A DNA stretch of 64,000 nt from Mariannaea sp. PMI_226 (taxonomy: Eukaryota; Ascomycota; Sordariomycetes; Hypocreales; Nectriaceae), in NCBI GenBank assembly GCA_024336345.1, contig JANFOG010000010.1:1-64000 (forward strand). The letters run 5' to 3'. A program made the translations under genes and the position numbers. Numbering within the stretch: position 1 is the stretch's first letter; each line of letters begins with the position of its first letter. Positions 27,269-43,596 of this stretch are shown in pieces. The notes beneath the pieces were generated by a model. The model worked only from the letters and a program-made list of their open reading frames with translations. It ran no database searches and was not told the DNA's origin.

Positions 27269-28879
27269 ATAAATAATTATTTATTCTATATGGGAATGGC
27301 TATTTCTATATTTCTATATTTTAATAAAATAAATAAATAATGGATATTTTATTTATTCTAGACTTTAAGCTTTAGAAAGTAAATTACAATTTGGGTTATA
27401 ATATAACTATATTAGCCTTTATATAAATAGCTTATTTAATAAAATTTATCTTTATTAACCAATATTATATTAAAGGCCTAAATATAAAAGCTATTGCCTA
27501 AATTATACTATTAATGCTTAATTGGCTTCTAACATTAGAATATTATATATTAAGCTTAGATAAATCTAAGAATTAGTAGGACTTTTTTATAAGTTTAAAT
27601 ATCTTTATATATAATTAGCCTATTAATCTAGATAATTGGTTGGAAAATTGGTTCTTTATGTCTGGCTATATATACCTATATGCCCTAATATAGGAAGTTA
27701 TAGAAACTGATGGTCTAGAAGAAGATATAGGCTATATAGTAAATTATATAATATTAACCTTAGTAATAAAAGATTTTTGCTATTAATTATAAGTAATTAT
27801 AACCTTTATAATAAATATTTATTTATAAAATCTTAATATTATTCCTTATTATTTTATAAATTTAGATTGATTTTTATTTATATTATTAATTATAATATTT
27901 ATGGGCTTAATTTTTAGAAATAATATTAACCTTCTAAACTAAGACCATTTACCAGGTTTTAATTAAAAATAATTAAGATATTATAACTTTATTAGCCTAT
28001 TAATATATCTAATATCGCCAAATTTAAATAAGATATCTTTTGGAGGATATTATCCCTTTTAAATTTTTATTATTTTCCCTATTTACTTTTCTCTATAGAA
28101 AACTTTATATAAAAAGTTAGCTAATTACCTAAATTCTTCCTTTTAATTGGGGTTATTTATGGTCTATATGGGGAAAATTGCTAGCCTATTAGATTATAGC
28201 TTGATGGTAAAGCCACCTCTTTTAGATAAAGATTATATTTTTATTATTATTTTTGAAATCTAGATCTTTTAAATTGCTTCCCCTATTGCTATTATATCAA
28301 CCCCTTTAATTATATTATAATTAATAACTCCTACTTAAAGGACTATTATATAAAATGCAAAAATAACTTTCACCAGCTTATTAAAGAGAAAATGCCTAAC
28401 AACCCCCTTAAATATTATAAGTTTAGTAATTAAGAATACTTAATTATAAACTTTTTTAAAAAAACTCCAATAAGAAATTAATAAGATTTAAATAGTAGAA
28501 TCTTCTAATTTTATTATCTTTATTATAATTAATTTAGTAAATAATGTAAATAAATTATAAATACCAATGGTATTAACCGTAAGTTAGTATATATATTATA
28601 TTAGGCATTTGAAAAAGATTTAGGTAATTTTGAGAATAGTTATATAATGGGTTTTAATTTGGCTATTATATTTATTTAATATCTTTTGTTTTTATTTGCT
28701 ATTTTCCCTATATTGGGCAAGCAGAAGGAAGGATAGATATATCTAACCCATTATAGTCTAGATATTAGTTTTCCTTTATAAGAATTCTAATTTTACTTTT
28801 ATTCCAAAAGGCTTTAAATAAATAAAGTAGCAATTAGGCGGTGACTTTTGTTTCTCTTCTGTCTTTTATTTATATAGTG

Positions 28880-29515
28880 ATTTCTCTCTTAATATAGCTT
28901 TATATAATTACTTATTATTTTCACTAATAAAAGGGTTTATATTATAAAAGGCTATAAAAATATAAAAAGGCCTAAAATTATTATTATTAATTATTATTTA
29001 GGGATTTTCTAAAGCTATTATAATTATTATATTAATAACTATAATAATAATTATAATAATTTTATTTTCTATTAACTAAATTATCTTTATATTAGGCAAG
29101 GCTTAGGCATATATTTTATATTAATTAGTATATTTCTATATAGCAATTTAGACTTAATTTATAAGGTTTAAAGGGATAATTTTAATAATAATATTATATA
29201 TATATTTTTTTTTATCTTTAATTAGATTTATATTTATTATTATTATAAGTTTATTATTAATTTAATTATTAAATTAATTTTTATTAAATAGGGGGTTATA
29301 TATACTTTAGCTTAGGCTATAATAGCTAAAATTAATTACCATTGGCAATATTACTATATCTTTGCTATAGCCTTAATGCACTATTAATTCTAAGCCCTTT
29401 AGGACCTATAGATTTTAATTCTTTTATTAAAAAGGGTTTTTAGGGTAAATTAAGATTATAATAATAAGAATTAGTTTTATTAAATAAAAAGATAATAATA
29501 TTAATTTTATTAATA
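28880..29515 (-). mobile_element. LINE copy D, segment 5 (5' end, minus sense)
   Basis: Resumes copy D after the Helitron and aligns to about 35,887-36,520 of copy C. Reversed, it corresponds to copy A from about 7,700 back to 6,990, the ORF1 start region. The shared end (TTATTAAATAAAA here, GCCTAATAA on the other strand at 7,000) marks the element's 5' terminus. Confidence 0.75.
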
Positions 29516-29749
29516 ATAATAAAATTATATTTAATAAAAATTTAATAAAATTATAATTTCTTTAATTTATATTAAAATTAAAATAATATTAATAAATAAT
29601 TTAAAATAAATAATAATATTTTTTAAAATTAATAATAATTTTTTTTATTATATAAAAATATTTATTAATTAATTTTAATTTTTAATATTTATTTTTTATT
29701 ATTATAATAAATATAATAAATATAATATTTATTTAATTATTTAATAATA
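29516..29749. other. AT-rich spacer between LINE copies D and C
   Basis: About 230 bp of AT-only sequence between the 5' end of copy D and the 3' end of copy C. It may include the eroded A-rich tail of copy C. No other structure is seen. Confidence 0.5.
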
Positions 29750-30607
29750 TTCTATAGATCTATATAGATAGATAATGCTTTTATATTATATAGATAGTGG
29801 AAAAACTATATTAATTAAAGCTAGAGGAAAACCTCTATCCTTTCTAGGCGGGCCTAGTGCGGGCCTTATATATTGGCTTTATAGATTTAAATTTTGCTTT
29901 ATAATTAGAGCTAGAATTATATATTATTTTATAGCTAGCAGGTTAATGAGGGTTTGCTGCTCCCTTTGTGTAATAATATTATATGCTTATTATATATTTA
30001 TATTAGGTTTGGTATTTTCTATATTATTTTTTTATTTCTTTATTTACTTTATATTTTCCTAATTTTTTATAAATAGGCTTAATATAAGTTTTATTTATTT
30101 AATAATTGTGCTTAATAATATATAGATTAATAATTGGTATTATTAATTATATTAATTTATTATTATTTAAAATATTAATTAATATTTTTTTTTTAATTTT
30201 TTTATTTTTCTTTTTTTTTTTTCCTTTTTTTTTATTAGGTTTTATATATTAATTATTTTATTTTCTATTTAGATTTATTATATTAATTTGGCTACTTTAT
30301 AGGACATTTTTTTAAATAAATCTTTATATTTTATATCTCCTTATTATTATTAATTTACTATAATTAATTAATTTTCAATTATATATATCTTATTTCTAAA
30401 GTAGGCCTAATTTATTTATATATTTATAATCTAATTAATTAATTTTCTACTATTAATAATAATAAAAAGAGTAATAGCCTAATTTAATTTTTAATAATAA
30501 TATATTTTTATTATACTTTTGCTATAAGTTTATTATTATATTTTTAATCTTATTTATTAGTTCCCCCTTCTTATTAATCTAATTCTATTTATTGAAATAA
30601 TAATAAA

Positions 30608-30645
<38 letters not shown>

Positions 30646-33600
30646 TATATCTTATCTTTTCCTATTTATTATAGGCTTGCTAATATTCTAAGATAATTCC
30701 TATTATAAGCTTAATTCTATTTCTTTAGATAATAATAAGGGTTATAATATTAAAGATTTCTTATATATATGGTTTTCTTCTTTTAATTAATATATTATTA
30801 ATTTATTTATAAAAGAGGAGAAGAGTGAATATTAAGGGCATTATCCCTGCGGAGGATTTGCCTATTGCCTATATAGATTAGATATAGGCCCTCTTTTGTT
30901 TTATATATATTATATAAATATATTATAATAAGGTGGCTAGTCTTTATTAAAATTAATTTAATAAGTTTTTATTTTAATATTATATTAGGTTTATATTATT
31001 AATAGGTTAAAGATATAATAGTTAATGAATATATTATTTATATTAAATAATATAAGATTTATATATTTTTATTATTTATTATAAGGGCTTTAATATAAAT
31101 ATTAATAGTTACTCTTTAGTAAAAAAGAATAAATATAAGTTTAATTCTATTTTATAATAGGTTTTTAATATTAATTATAATTTTTAGAAAGATAAGCTTT
31201 AGGGGCTTAAAGATATAACTATTAGTATTAAAAGTTAGATGCCTAAAGTGCATACTGCCCCTATAATTATTATTATAAAAATTATATTTAATTAATTTAC
31301 TAAATTAATTAATAGAATAAATTATTTAATAAATATCTAAAAGTATTTTTATATTATTTTTAAATAGTTTATAATTATAATAGGCCCGGCTTTAGCCTAA
31401 TTAGCTAGATTTAAGGAATTATAAGAGGTAGTAGTGGAAAAGCAGGCTTGGGGGGAGAAGATGTCTTAAAAGGGGATTAAGGCTAATAATATCAATCTTA
31501 ATTATATAGAGGAATAGGGATAGGTAGAGGCGGGCGGTGCGGTAATATTAAGCTTAAGGTAGGATTATATATATAGATTAGTTTTTTCCCCCCCTTATGG
31601 GGGTTTTTTTTAAATATATTGGCTTCTCTTCTTTATAAAGGGAATTAAAGTATTTATAATTTTATTTATAAATTATTTAATTCCCTTTTGGTTTAAGCTT
31701 ATTATATTTTTATTATATTTTTATTAAAATTATAATATTAATATAAAATATGGGATAATTTCTAATTATAAAAACTATTTAATTATAATATATATATTTT
31801 TAGATTTTAATAATTAATTTTTTAATTTATATTAGTTTTATAATAAATATATAATTTAGGTATATTATTTTTTATATTTTAAATAAAAAATAATAATATA
31901 ATTTACTATTTTTTTAATTTTATATTAATATTATAATAATTTTATATTAAATATATATTATTAAAATAAAAAGTTTTTAAATTTTAATTATTTAATATAT
32001 AATTAGATTAATATAAAGCTTTTATATTTTAATAATCCTTTATAAAGCTTTATAACTTTCTTATTAAAGAATAGGGGGTGACTTTCTATTAGTTTAATTC
32101 TATTTTATAATTACCTTATTCTTAATTTAAAAAAGTATTAATTTTAATAAGCTTTCTATTCCTCCTTTATTTATTTCTTAATAATCTTCTTATTTATTAT
32201 AATTATATTATTAAATAGTTATTAGGCTAGCTATTTTTTTTATTTTATATTAATTATCTTTAAAGGCCTATTTATCTTTTTTTATAAACCTACTTTATTA
32301 TTATTATAAATACTTTATATATTAATATTTCTATTCTTTAGTTTTTAAGGTAATTATAGAAGTTTATTATATATTAATTTAAATATATATTTAGTAATAT
32401 TATATTAAGCTTGTTTTTAATAATTATATTAGTATTATTTTATATACCCCTTCTATTATATAAAGGGCCCAATTTTACTTTATTATAAATACTTTTATAA
32501 GCCTTATTAGCTTTTCTTTAAATAAGGTAGGTTTATAATATATATTAATATTATATCTTATAATTAACCTAATAATCTATATATAGATTATTTTAATAGC
32601 TTTAAATTAGAATTTCTATATATTTATTATAATAATGGTAAAGGCCTAATATTAATATTTGAGTTTCCCTATTAGTTCTTTATAATATAGTCTTTATAAT
32701 AGCTTATAATATATATATAGATTTAAGAAATAGTAAGATTTAATTAATTTTATTATATTAGTTCTAAATTGGGTATATATTAAATTTACTATTTATCTTT
32801 TTATAAAATAAAGGAGTTTGATTTTATTATATTTAAATATTATTTTATTTTTCTTTACTTAATTATTATATATCTTCTAAATAGCCTTAAAGTAGGTATA
32901 AATCTTCTATATATTTTAACTAAATACTAAAATATTTATATTATTTATAAAGCTAATTATTATAATCTTTAGGGCTATTTCTAATACCTTATATAAAATA
33001 TTAATAAATAAAATAAAAAATATAAAAAATAATAATAATCTTTAAAATACCTTTGCCTTAATATTAAATAATATTAATAATTTATTATTAAATTAGATTT
33101 ATATTATATATATAATAAGATAGCTAGCAAACTAATTTAATATCTAAATTAAATATTTTAATTTATATAATATTATAATTAATTTAATATAATCTATTAA
33201 ATTAAATATATTAATAAAATTAAATTATAATAATAATATTAATTTACTTTAGCTTTATATTATTTATATAGCTTTAATAATTATAATTAGTACTAATTCT
33301 ATAGATCTTTTCTTTTTATTATCTACTTAGCTTTTTAAAAAAACCCTCTTTATTTTTATTTTAGCTATAATATATTTTGCTATTATTATCTTAATAATCT
33401 TTTCCAATATATTAAATAATAATATTAATTTCTAGCTAACTATTATATATTATATTTTTAAAATCTTATTTAATTTTAAAATAATTAACATATTTATATT
33501 ATAAAAATAATTTAAAAAATAATTTATAATAATATTAATATTTATTAACTTTATAAAGAAGGTTATAAATAATTCTTTATAAGCTTTTAGAAAACTAACT

Positions 33601-36530
33601 AAAATACTATTTTTTTTTATAACTTTCTATAATTAGATATTCTTTAGTATATTTATTATTTCTTAAATATTAATTTAGGCTTATATTAGGCCCTCCTTTA
33701 GGGCAGATTATAAAAAAAGGTCTAATTCTTTAAAATCTAAAGGATTAATACTTAATTAAAATTATAAGAAAAATTACTATATAAAGATTTCTACTTTCTC
33801 CTTATAGATTATAATAGATTATAAATTAGATTTATTTAAAAATAGGATTTATAATAATTTTAATATAATATTATTATAAAATTAGGCTTAATATTTTAAT
33901 TTCTAAAACTTAAGTAGGCTAGATTTTAATATATCTATTAGGGTTTCCCTTTAGGCTATATAATATATATTAATTATATATTAATCCTAATATATACTAA
34001 CTTTAAAAAAGAATTGTTAATCTATTGGGCTTTTAATATATTAGAATTATTTTTATATTTATTTAAATTATTTTATTATTATTATTATTTTTCTTATTTA
34101 TTATAGATTTTAGCTAGATTTATTATATTTTTATTATAGGGTTATAAAAGCTATTATTTAATAAAGGTGTTTTATAAATTAGTTTATTGCCCTATTAATT
34201 TATTTCTTTATAATAATCTTATTTTAGATTTATTATAGCTATATTATTATTTTTTTAAATATAGCTTTTATATTTATTATTTTCTAATTAAATTATTTAT
34301 TTAGATCTTATAATAATATAATATTAACCTTAAGTTAGATTATTTATAAAAAATAATTTAATTTATTAAGATTATAATCTATTCCTTAATATTCTATATA
34401 TAATTCTTTACTTAATTATATAAAATCTAATATATTATTTTAATTATTATAGGCAGCCTAAATAGCTATATTATATAATATAATAAATTTAATTTAAAGT
34501 TATAATATTTCCTTTAAGAGATTATTACTACCCTTTATATACTTATTATATATATTTTATAAAGAATAATAATAATTAAAATCCTTAATTATAATAATAT
34601 TATTATTAGATTTAATAGCATATAGTATTTATATTATTAATAATATATCCCCACTTTTAGGGGGATTATATAATATTATAATTCTTTTTATTAAATTAAG
34701 GAAGTTAACTTTTGCTTAATTCTTATTTAATTAATAAATTTATAATTTAGGCCTATAGTATTTATAAATATAGAATATAATTTATCTATTAATATATATT
34801 ATATAATAGTTTGCTCTTCTTAGGCATATTGGGGCACTTATTAATTATAAGGTTATTAATTTAAATAATATAATTATATTACATTTATTATAGGCCTATA
34901 GCACTAAATATATAAGCACTAGTTTCCATTATATATTTTAATATAATATCTATATTTTAATTTTATAATTAAAAAAATATAATAAATAGAAAAGAGGATG
35001 ATCTTATTTTACTTAAGGATTGGCTTTAGCTTAAGGGAATAATAATTAAGGTATATTAGCTTTTATTTACTAATCCTACTAGGCATTTAGATCTTGGCCT
35101 TTTAAAAGGTTATAAATTATTTATATTAAATATAATAAAGGTTTATATTAATTTAGTATTATTATTTTATTTTTAATATCTTAGGGGTTGGTTTAAATAA
35201 TCTTACTTTATTTAATTTTAATACGCTTTTATTATAAAGCAATCTTAGCTTTATATTAGGTAATCTTCTTTATATAAAAGGTAATAATATAGGATTTCTT
35301 TTTTATTATATTAAGTAATTTTTATATATTGCTCCTCTATAATAGTTATATATTAAGGGCATTTTATAATTTTTAATAATATATCTAAATTTAAAATAAT
35401 TATAATATTATATTAAGTAAAGGTTTTTATTAAATAATTTATAATTAAAGAGTTTAATATCTAAGAGTAGATTATTATTATATAATTAGTTTACTTTATA
35501 AATTAAGGCTATATAAAGGATTAGGTTTATTTTTAAAATAGCCCTAAATTGGCCTTTAGTTTTCTTTATTAAGATAATCTTTAAATTATTTAATTTATTA
35601 ATTTTCTTAATAAGGGTATTAATATTATTAAAGATAAATATAATTTAGACCCCCTTTATAATTATAATAAAGGTAGGGGGGGCAAATATTATATTAATTC
35701 TAAAGGCTTTTTTAACTTAATTAGGGGTATTATAGCTTTTAGCTTTATTTAATATTATAAATATAAGAACTATATTTTTATTAAATAAGCGCCATATTAT
35801 AAATATATTAATATTACCTTAGGCTATATTTACTACCTAAATTATATCCATTAGTATTCTATTATTTATATTTAATAATATATCTTTTATTTATATAATA
35901 ATTTCTTTTTTAATATAATTCTATATTAATTACTTACTATTTTTACTAATAAAAGGGTTTATATTATAAGAGGCTATAAAGGCATAGGAGGGCCTAGAGT
36001 TATTATTGCTAGTTATTATTTAGGGGTTCCCTAAAGTTATTATAATTATTATATTAATAATTATAATAATGATTATAATAATTCTATCTTTTATTAATTA
36101 AATTATTTTTATATTAGGTAAGGCTTAGGTATATATTTTACATTAATTAGCATATTTTTATATAATAGTCTAGACTTAGTTTATGAGATTTAGGAGGATA
36201 ATTTTAATAATAATATTATATACTTCTTTTTTTTTATTTTTAATTAGATTTATATTTACTACTACTATAGGTCCATTACTAGCCCAATTATTAAACTAGC
36301 TTTTATTAAATAGGAGGTTATATATACTTTAGCTTAGGCTATAATGGCTAGAATTAATTACTATTAGCAATACCATTATATCTTCGCTATGGCCCTAATG
36401 TACTATTAGTTCTAAGCCCTTTAGGACCTATAGATTTTAATTCTCTTATTAGAGAGGGTTTTTAAGGCAGATTGGGATTATAATAATAAGAATTAGTCTT
36501 ATTAAATAAAATAATTGCTAAATAAATATA
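29750..36530 (-). mobile_element. LINE copy C, full length, minus sense, heavily RIP-degraded
   Basis: An uninterrupted 6.8-kb copy. It matches copy A reversed (for example 36,405-36,470 against 7,140-7,060, and 29,760-29,900 against 13,750-13,600) and copy D in the same sense. It lacks both LTR insertions and the Helitron, so it serves as the empty-site reference for all three. Protein motifs on the minus strand are no longer readable. An internal TAA microsatellite (30,597-30,648) corresponds to the point where copy A split copy D. A 95-codon frame (29,775-30,062, plus strand) is open, as it is in copy A. Confidence 0.8.
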
Positions 36531-37469
36531 ATAATTTTATTATTATATTTAAAATTTTTAATAATTTAAATTTATTTATTAAAAATAATAATAATAATAA
36601 ATTATTTTAATATTTAATATATTTTTTTATTAATATATATTTATATTTAAATTAATTCTTTATATCAAAATATTAATATTAAATAAAAATAATTATTTTA
36701 TTATTAATTTAAATTATTAAAATTATTATTAAATAAAAAAAAATATTATTAAAATCTTAATTATATTTATATAATTTATATAAAAACCTATTTATTTTAT
36801 ATAAAGCTTTTATTTTAAATATCTTAATTTTATTTATAAAAAAAAATTATTATTTTTATAAATTTTAAATTAATTTATTTATATATTAATATATTTTAAT
36901 AATTAATTATAAAAAAACTTTTTAATTTAAAAATTATAAATAAATAAATAATAATTTTATTAATATTAATAATAATTATTTTAAATATAATTTTAATAAA
37001 TAATTATTAAAATACTTTTTATATTAAAAAACTTTATAAAAGCTTTTATAATATAATATTTATTAATTTCTTTATATTATTAAATTTTTTATATTATTTT
37101 TATTATTAAAAATTAAATTAAATTATTATTTTTTTAATATTATTAATAATAAAAAATTAATTAATTAAATTATAAATATATAAATAAATTAAATTTATTT
37201 TAAGAATAAAATATATATAATTAATAATTAATTAATTAAAATAAATTAATAATAATAAAAAAAATAAATAATATTAATTAATTATTTATATATTATTAAA
37301 AATAATTATTAATTAAATAAAATTTATATTAAATTTATTTATAAAAAATTTAATAAATATAAAATAAATATAAAAATAAAAAAAATAATATAAAAATATT
37401 AAATTTTATATAAATATATAATAAATATATAATAAATATATAATATTATTAAATAATAAAAATGATAAA
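36531..37469. other. Extremely AT-rich, gene-free stretch
   Basis: Nearly pure A+T, no open frame, no match seen to the LINE or Helitron. Probably RIP-exhausted repeat of unknown origin. Confidence 0.55.
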
Positions 37470-37705
37470 TCTTATTAATTTATTTATTATAAAATAATAT
37501 ATAATTCTAATTTTAATTATAAAGTAAAATTTAAATTTATAAAGCTAATATAAAGGATTTATATTAAGCCTATTTAAAAAAAATAAAGATTTTCCTCTAG
37601 CTTTAATTAATATTATTTTTTTTACTATTTATATTATATAAAAACACTATTTACTTATATAAGTCTATAAAGTCTTATTAAATAAATAAATAAATATAAT
37701 AAAAA
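37470..37705 (+). mobile_element. LINE copy E, 3' fragment, plus sense
   Basis: Matches the last about 200 bp of copy A (13,555-13,757) in the same orientation, including the region AGATTTTCCTC and the terminal GTCTATAAAGTCTTATTAAA followed by TAAATAAATAAAT. Probably a 5'-truncated insertion. It is the last repeat before the unique gene-bearing DNA. Confidence 0.75.
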
Positions 37706-38285
37706 TATATCTTTTTTATAAAATAAATAATATTATAATAATAAAAAATAATAGTTTATTAAGAATAAATATATAATTATAACTTTCTTATAAGCTAAGG
37801 TTAAAAGAATTAATACTATTAAACTATAGAGAATTATTTATAATATAGTTAAGATCATCTTTAAGGATATTATAATATATACTAAAGAACATTCTAACTG
37901 CTTTTAACTAACAATCCAAACGATTATATCTTCTAGACTTTGGAAGGAATTCACTCTTTTTAGGTGGGGTGGCTATAAGGCTACCCGACGCGAAGTGGCC
38001 TTTTGCAGAGGACACTGGCAACTAGAAATCCCCACTATTCCTATATCGGTCCTTATTGCTATAAACGTATAGTCAATCTGTTATCTATACAGCTTTCGCG
38101 ACACTGCTGTCCTGTTCAACCATACCTTGGGCCTATAAACTTGCCACGTACTCAGCAATTTGCAATTGCTATCCTCTCATCTTTCAATCCACTCTCTTCT
38201 TGTCATCACTGCTACTGTTCCAACAGAAGTTATTGCTCCTCATTCATTCTCGGTCTTTGTTTGAATTTCTCTTCAATTTGCGCCT
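37706..38285 (+). promoter_or_regulatory. Boundary of the AT-rich block and sec23 upstream region
   Basis: Composition climbs from AT-only to normal between about 37,760 and 37,990, so the repeat block ends only some 300-500 bp before sec23. From about 38,165 to the start codon the plus strand is rich in C and T (for example CTATCCTCTCATCTTTCAAT), as in many fungal core promoters and 5' leaders. A 113-codon frame here (38,003-38,344) has no likeness to a protein and overlaps the sec23 start. Confidence 0.5.
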
Positions 38286-40950
<2,665 letters not shown>

Positions 40951-41533
40951 TCGAAAATTTTATCTGCATCGTTCCTTAGCGAGTGATATCCATGGAGGAT
41001 ACCTCTAGAAAGATTGCTGTCACGTAATCTGGCGATTTGTTAAGAATAGTGTTCCAAGCTGTCTAATATACCCTCATGGTAAAGCTCGTCAAAGTGACAT
41101 GAATAGAATAGCTGACAAACATAAAATTCTTGCAAGTTTCTCCATGTATAGCATTAGTTAACTTCAGACGAGTGGGAAACATGAATATAGTATGATGCAA
41201 GTCGAAACACGATTTGAACATTGTTCAGTGGGTCAGCCTTTCGATTGGCGCTGTCAATGAAGTTCGTTCTGGTGACACTGTGGGGAAGGACTGTAGCTTC
41301 GCTGTCACATACTAGTCATGTGACACTGCAATCTCAATGTAAGAACTTTTACCCGAGGTATCCACCCGACCTGCGACCTTTCTTTCTTTAGGGCAGATTG
41401 GTGGGGCACACACCTTTTTTTTTTAAGACCAATATTCTTTGTGCTAGAAGATATTTCTTCCCTCCTCAACCCTCCTCCAAACCTCCACCCGGTACGCAAA
41501 CCACGAGCCTCTGCCGATTTCCATTATCTCAAG
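40951..41533. other. Intergenic region sec23-rpl12
   Basis: Holds the sec23 3' untranslated region and the rpl12 promoter. No gene is seen. A perfect inverted repeat (41,303-41,325) is listed separately. A pyrimidine-rich stretch (about 41,440-41,520) precedes the rpl12 start. Confidence 0.6.
41303..41325. promoter_or_regulatory. Perfect inverted repeat upstream of rpl12
   Basis: TGTCACAT (41,303-41,310), a 7-base spacer and ATGTGACA (41,318-41,325), about 210 bp before the rpl12 start codon. A further GTGACACTG copy lies at 41,272-41,280. The core recalls the HomolD-type element (CAGTCACA) of some fungal ribosomal-protein promoters but is not identical, so a regulatory role is inferred. Confidence 0.45.
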
Positions 41534-42249
<716 letters not shown>

Positions 42250-43596
42250 ACAGCCGACCTTAGGTGAACAAAATGAACTACCATGCCCCTTGAACCAGTT
42301 CCCTAGATACCTATGTGAAACAGTGCATGTAACTATTTATCAACCGCCCCTAGCCCTTGACTTCACTCTGAAATTTACCAAAATTCGCTGTGGTCTATTT
42401 CAATTTTTGTGCAAGGAAGAATAACCCATTTAGTGGGTGGCCCAATACTCACCGCGACATCTGGCATTTCCGTCATGATGGATGTCGAGGTCCACCAATC
42501 CGGCCGACACGTTATTGAGGCGCCTCTTTAGGCTTGGATCTCACCGTCGTATAAATCACGTAGACTTCAACCCATCTTCTCATTGATGTGTTGTTATGGT
42601 ACAGAGTTGCGGCTTGATGATTTCCTGTGGCACTCCTCACTGACTATCTGACATTGCCATGGTGGCCAAATTAGCGGCATCCATTGGACATACTGGTTGA
42701 CCAGACAGAATAGAGCGATATCTGTGGTGTAGTAATTTTTAAGTCCTATCTAAACCAAAACTTAGCGTTGCATTGACTACTATCTGTAGGTAGATTACCT
42801 GGGGCAACTTTACTTGAAGCGAGTAGGTGCCTAGTTTCCCTGCCCAATTTATAGTAGTGGGCCATCGTGAAAAGACAAGGAAAACACGTAATGTCTACTG
42901 TCAGCCCTTCGTTATGATGTGATTTAAGAGTCCCTTACGCTGTAACAACATATTGCCTCATGCCCCTTTGCGTGGTAAGCAGGTGCAGTTAAGAGCCTCA
43001 GTCTAACTGGCCTGAGAATTTGAGACCCAAGCTCCATGCCAGCACGTGCACCGTTTTGGGGCGACCAGAAAGAGGTACTATTACCTCAGCGAGGTTATGC
43101 CTCAGATGAAGTGGATCCTTGACTGCCTTACTTTCCCTTCGGACCCTTCCAGGCTACCTTCGTCTTTCAACCTCCACTAATCTATCTAAGGTAATTACCA
43201 CCTTGCACGACGGATCCCACCACCAAGATCATGCCGGTGAGCTCCCACCTTTGACGCGAATCTCGAGCTCCACAATATCGACTATCCTGACACTGCTTCT
43301 TCAAGCTTTCGACACCTGGAATTCCCGTACTCTGAGCCAGGAAGCAATCTTCGACAGCCTGCTGGGTGGTACGAGCGGTTTTCTCGTGTCCTGGTGGTCT
43401 TTTGTGTCGCGGCGCTGGCAATTGCCCTCGCCCACCCCGTCAGCCCAAATGCTCACCAGCAATTCGAGTGTCGACTTCATTTCTAAGTGACTTTCCCAGC
43501 CATGCTCTGCGAGCGGCCATGCATGACTGTCATCTGCCAGCGTTATCGTATTGAATTTTCCGCTTGTGCTTTCTCCCACATATACCCCCTATTGTC
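42250..43596. other. Intergenic region rpl12 to GT41 gene
   Basis: About 1.35 kb with no supported gene. It should hold the rpl12 3' end and the promoter and leader of the GT41 gene. Long frames on both strands at 43,119-43,579 lack ATG starts in context and resemble no protein. The last part before 43,597 is rich in pyrimidine. Confidence 0.55.

Larger units (their letters stand above)
19766..28879 (-). mobile_element. Helitron, about 9.1 kb, RIP-inactivated
   Basis: A 9.1-kb block inserted in LINE copy D. The uninterrupted copy C joins the flanks at about 35,885. It encodes, on the minus strand, a Rep-helicase relic (separate entry), the hallmark of rolling-circle Helitrons. On that strand the 3' end reads TTTCGTTCTAA, so a CTAA tetranucleotide fits the CTRR rule, with the short GACC/GGTC inverted repeat and a 25-bp direct repeat just inside. 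The 5' end (ACAGAAGAGAAAC on the minus strand) lacks the usual TC, so exact termini are uncertain. A second, truncated copy lies at 1-2,740. Confidence 0.8.

Noticed and set aside
19766..28879. Reading the 9.1-kb insert as an LTR retrotransposon or a Starship/Crypton
   Set aside because: No terminal repeats, and the minus strand carries Helitron Rep and PIF1-like helicase motifs (Walker A and B, VVLFxxDFxQF).
43119..43579. Long frames on both strands before the GT41 gene
   Set aside because: No ATG in good context, mutually overlapping, no family features. Best seen as leader and promoter DNA.
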